Source: Lingula anatina
Taxonomy: Eukaryota > Brachiopoda > Lingulata > Lingulida > Lingulidae
Length of the DNA: 64,000 bases
Assembly (NCBI RefSeq): GCF_001039355.2
Contig: NW_019774737.1
Location: 164,683 to 228,682 of the forward strand
Direction of reading: 5' to 3'
Made by a program: the position numbers and the translations under genes. This document shows, piece after piece, positions 63,523 through 64,000 of the stretch (position 1 is the stretch's first letter; every line of letters starts with the position of its first letter). Below the pieces are notes generated by a model. That model saw nothing but the letters and a program-made list of their open reading frames with translations. It ran no database searches and was not told the origin of the DNA.

Positions 63523-64000
63523 GTTGGGCTTGATATGTACTCAAACTAAACAGGGACATTTTCAGTCCATATGCTAGCAGTCGGCCATGTTTATTCCTGC
63601 CATGAGGTAGCTGCTACATGCTTACATAGGATGGCTAGGCAGATAAAGTTTTTGTAGAGTTTTTTTATTTTCTTTTTTTGTAGTTTTTTTCTTTTTTATC
63701 ACCAAAATGCTATGAATGGCTTTATTTGACAAGAGGATCAATGAAAACCTATTGACCTGTCCAAACAAGAGACCAACAGCCTATAATAATTACCAGAAGT
63801 TTACCAGATAAAGCAAGCTAGCCAATATATTGATGAGCATCTGCTAGATGGCCAGTTTGAAATCAGTGTATGCAAGTATGCACCTGATAATTAATCAGAG
63901 CCAAAATAGTTAATTCAGGCACACATCTAGCCACCAGTAGGGGCCTACACATTATGGATTCAGACCTCCCGTAGCAAAACAAGACCTATCAATGGCTGGT

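Larger units (their letters stand above)
54331..64000. other. Stum upstream region and repeat-rich flank, no supported gene
   Basis: No coding gene could be assembled. Contents: a GA-rich tract at 55134-55159, an inverted-repeat element at 56584-56841, a MITE at 57326-57539, a GT/GA microsatellite at 58030-58116, a duplicated segment at 59404-60045 and 60617-61515 with a hairpin element in the second copy, another element at 60069-60238, (AT)n at 62768-62818 and short inverted repeats at 62642-62666 and 63444-63522. The stum promoter and 5'UTR lie just right of 54330; no clear TATA box was seen. Confidence 0.6.

Overview
This is eukaryotic nuclear DNA. The genes are split by GT-AG introns, the sequence between them is AT-rich, and microsatellites and small inverted-repeat elements are scattered throughout. 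The proteins (an LDLa-containing VDLSRL neuropeptide precursor, a stum/Spec3 membrane protein, hnRNP L and galactose mutarotase) and the element families point to a bilaterian invertebrate, most likely marine (mollusc, hemichordate, lancelet or similar). I cannot name the species. No tRNA, rRNA, operon or CRISPR was seen.

Layout. (1) 236-3038, minus: 5' part of a class I SAM-methyltransferase-like gene that runs off the left edge. (2) 8880-13977, minus: a complete four-exon gene for a secreted neuropeptide precursor (signal peptide, VDLSRL peptide, KR site, LDLa domain), resembling arthropod prohormone-4/IDLSRF-like peptide. (3) About 14.7-31.8 kb: intergenic, with short tandem and inverted repeats and no supported gene. 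(4) 32294-33172, minus: an unrecognised open frame of up to 292 codons with repeated RRxS sites. (5) 35308-38661, minus: complete eight-exon galactose mutarotase (GALM). (6) 38941-48518, plus: complete 17-exon hnRNP L, divergent from GALM with 279 bp between the start codons. It contains an AT-AC minor-spliceosome intron, a CA-rich region in its largest intron and a tandem duplication of one exon beside an ambiguous base. (7) 50328-54330, minus: complete three-exon stum/Spec3 gene. (8) 54.4-64 kb: no supported gene; transposon-derived repeats, a long hairpin element inside a duplicated segment, and microsatellites.

The genes do not form one pathway. GALM and hnRNP L probably share a bidirectional promoter. 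Three copies of one PIF/Harbinger-like MITE (1.5, 33.6 and 57.3 kb) and copies of two other marine-invertebrate-type elements account for much of the non-coding repeat content.

Exon boundaries were assembled by hand from splice signals, reading-phase continuity and remembered family sequence. All phases close in the four complete genes. The methyltransferase model has one unresolved junction.
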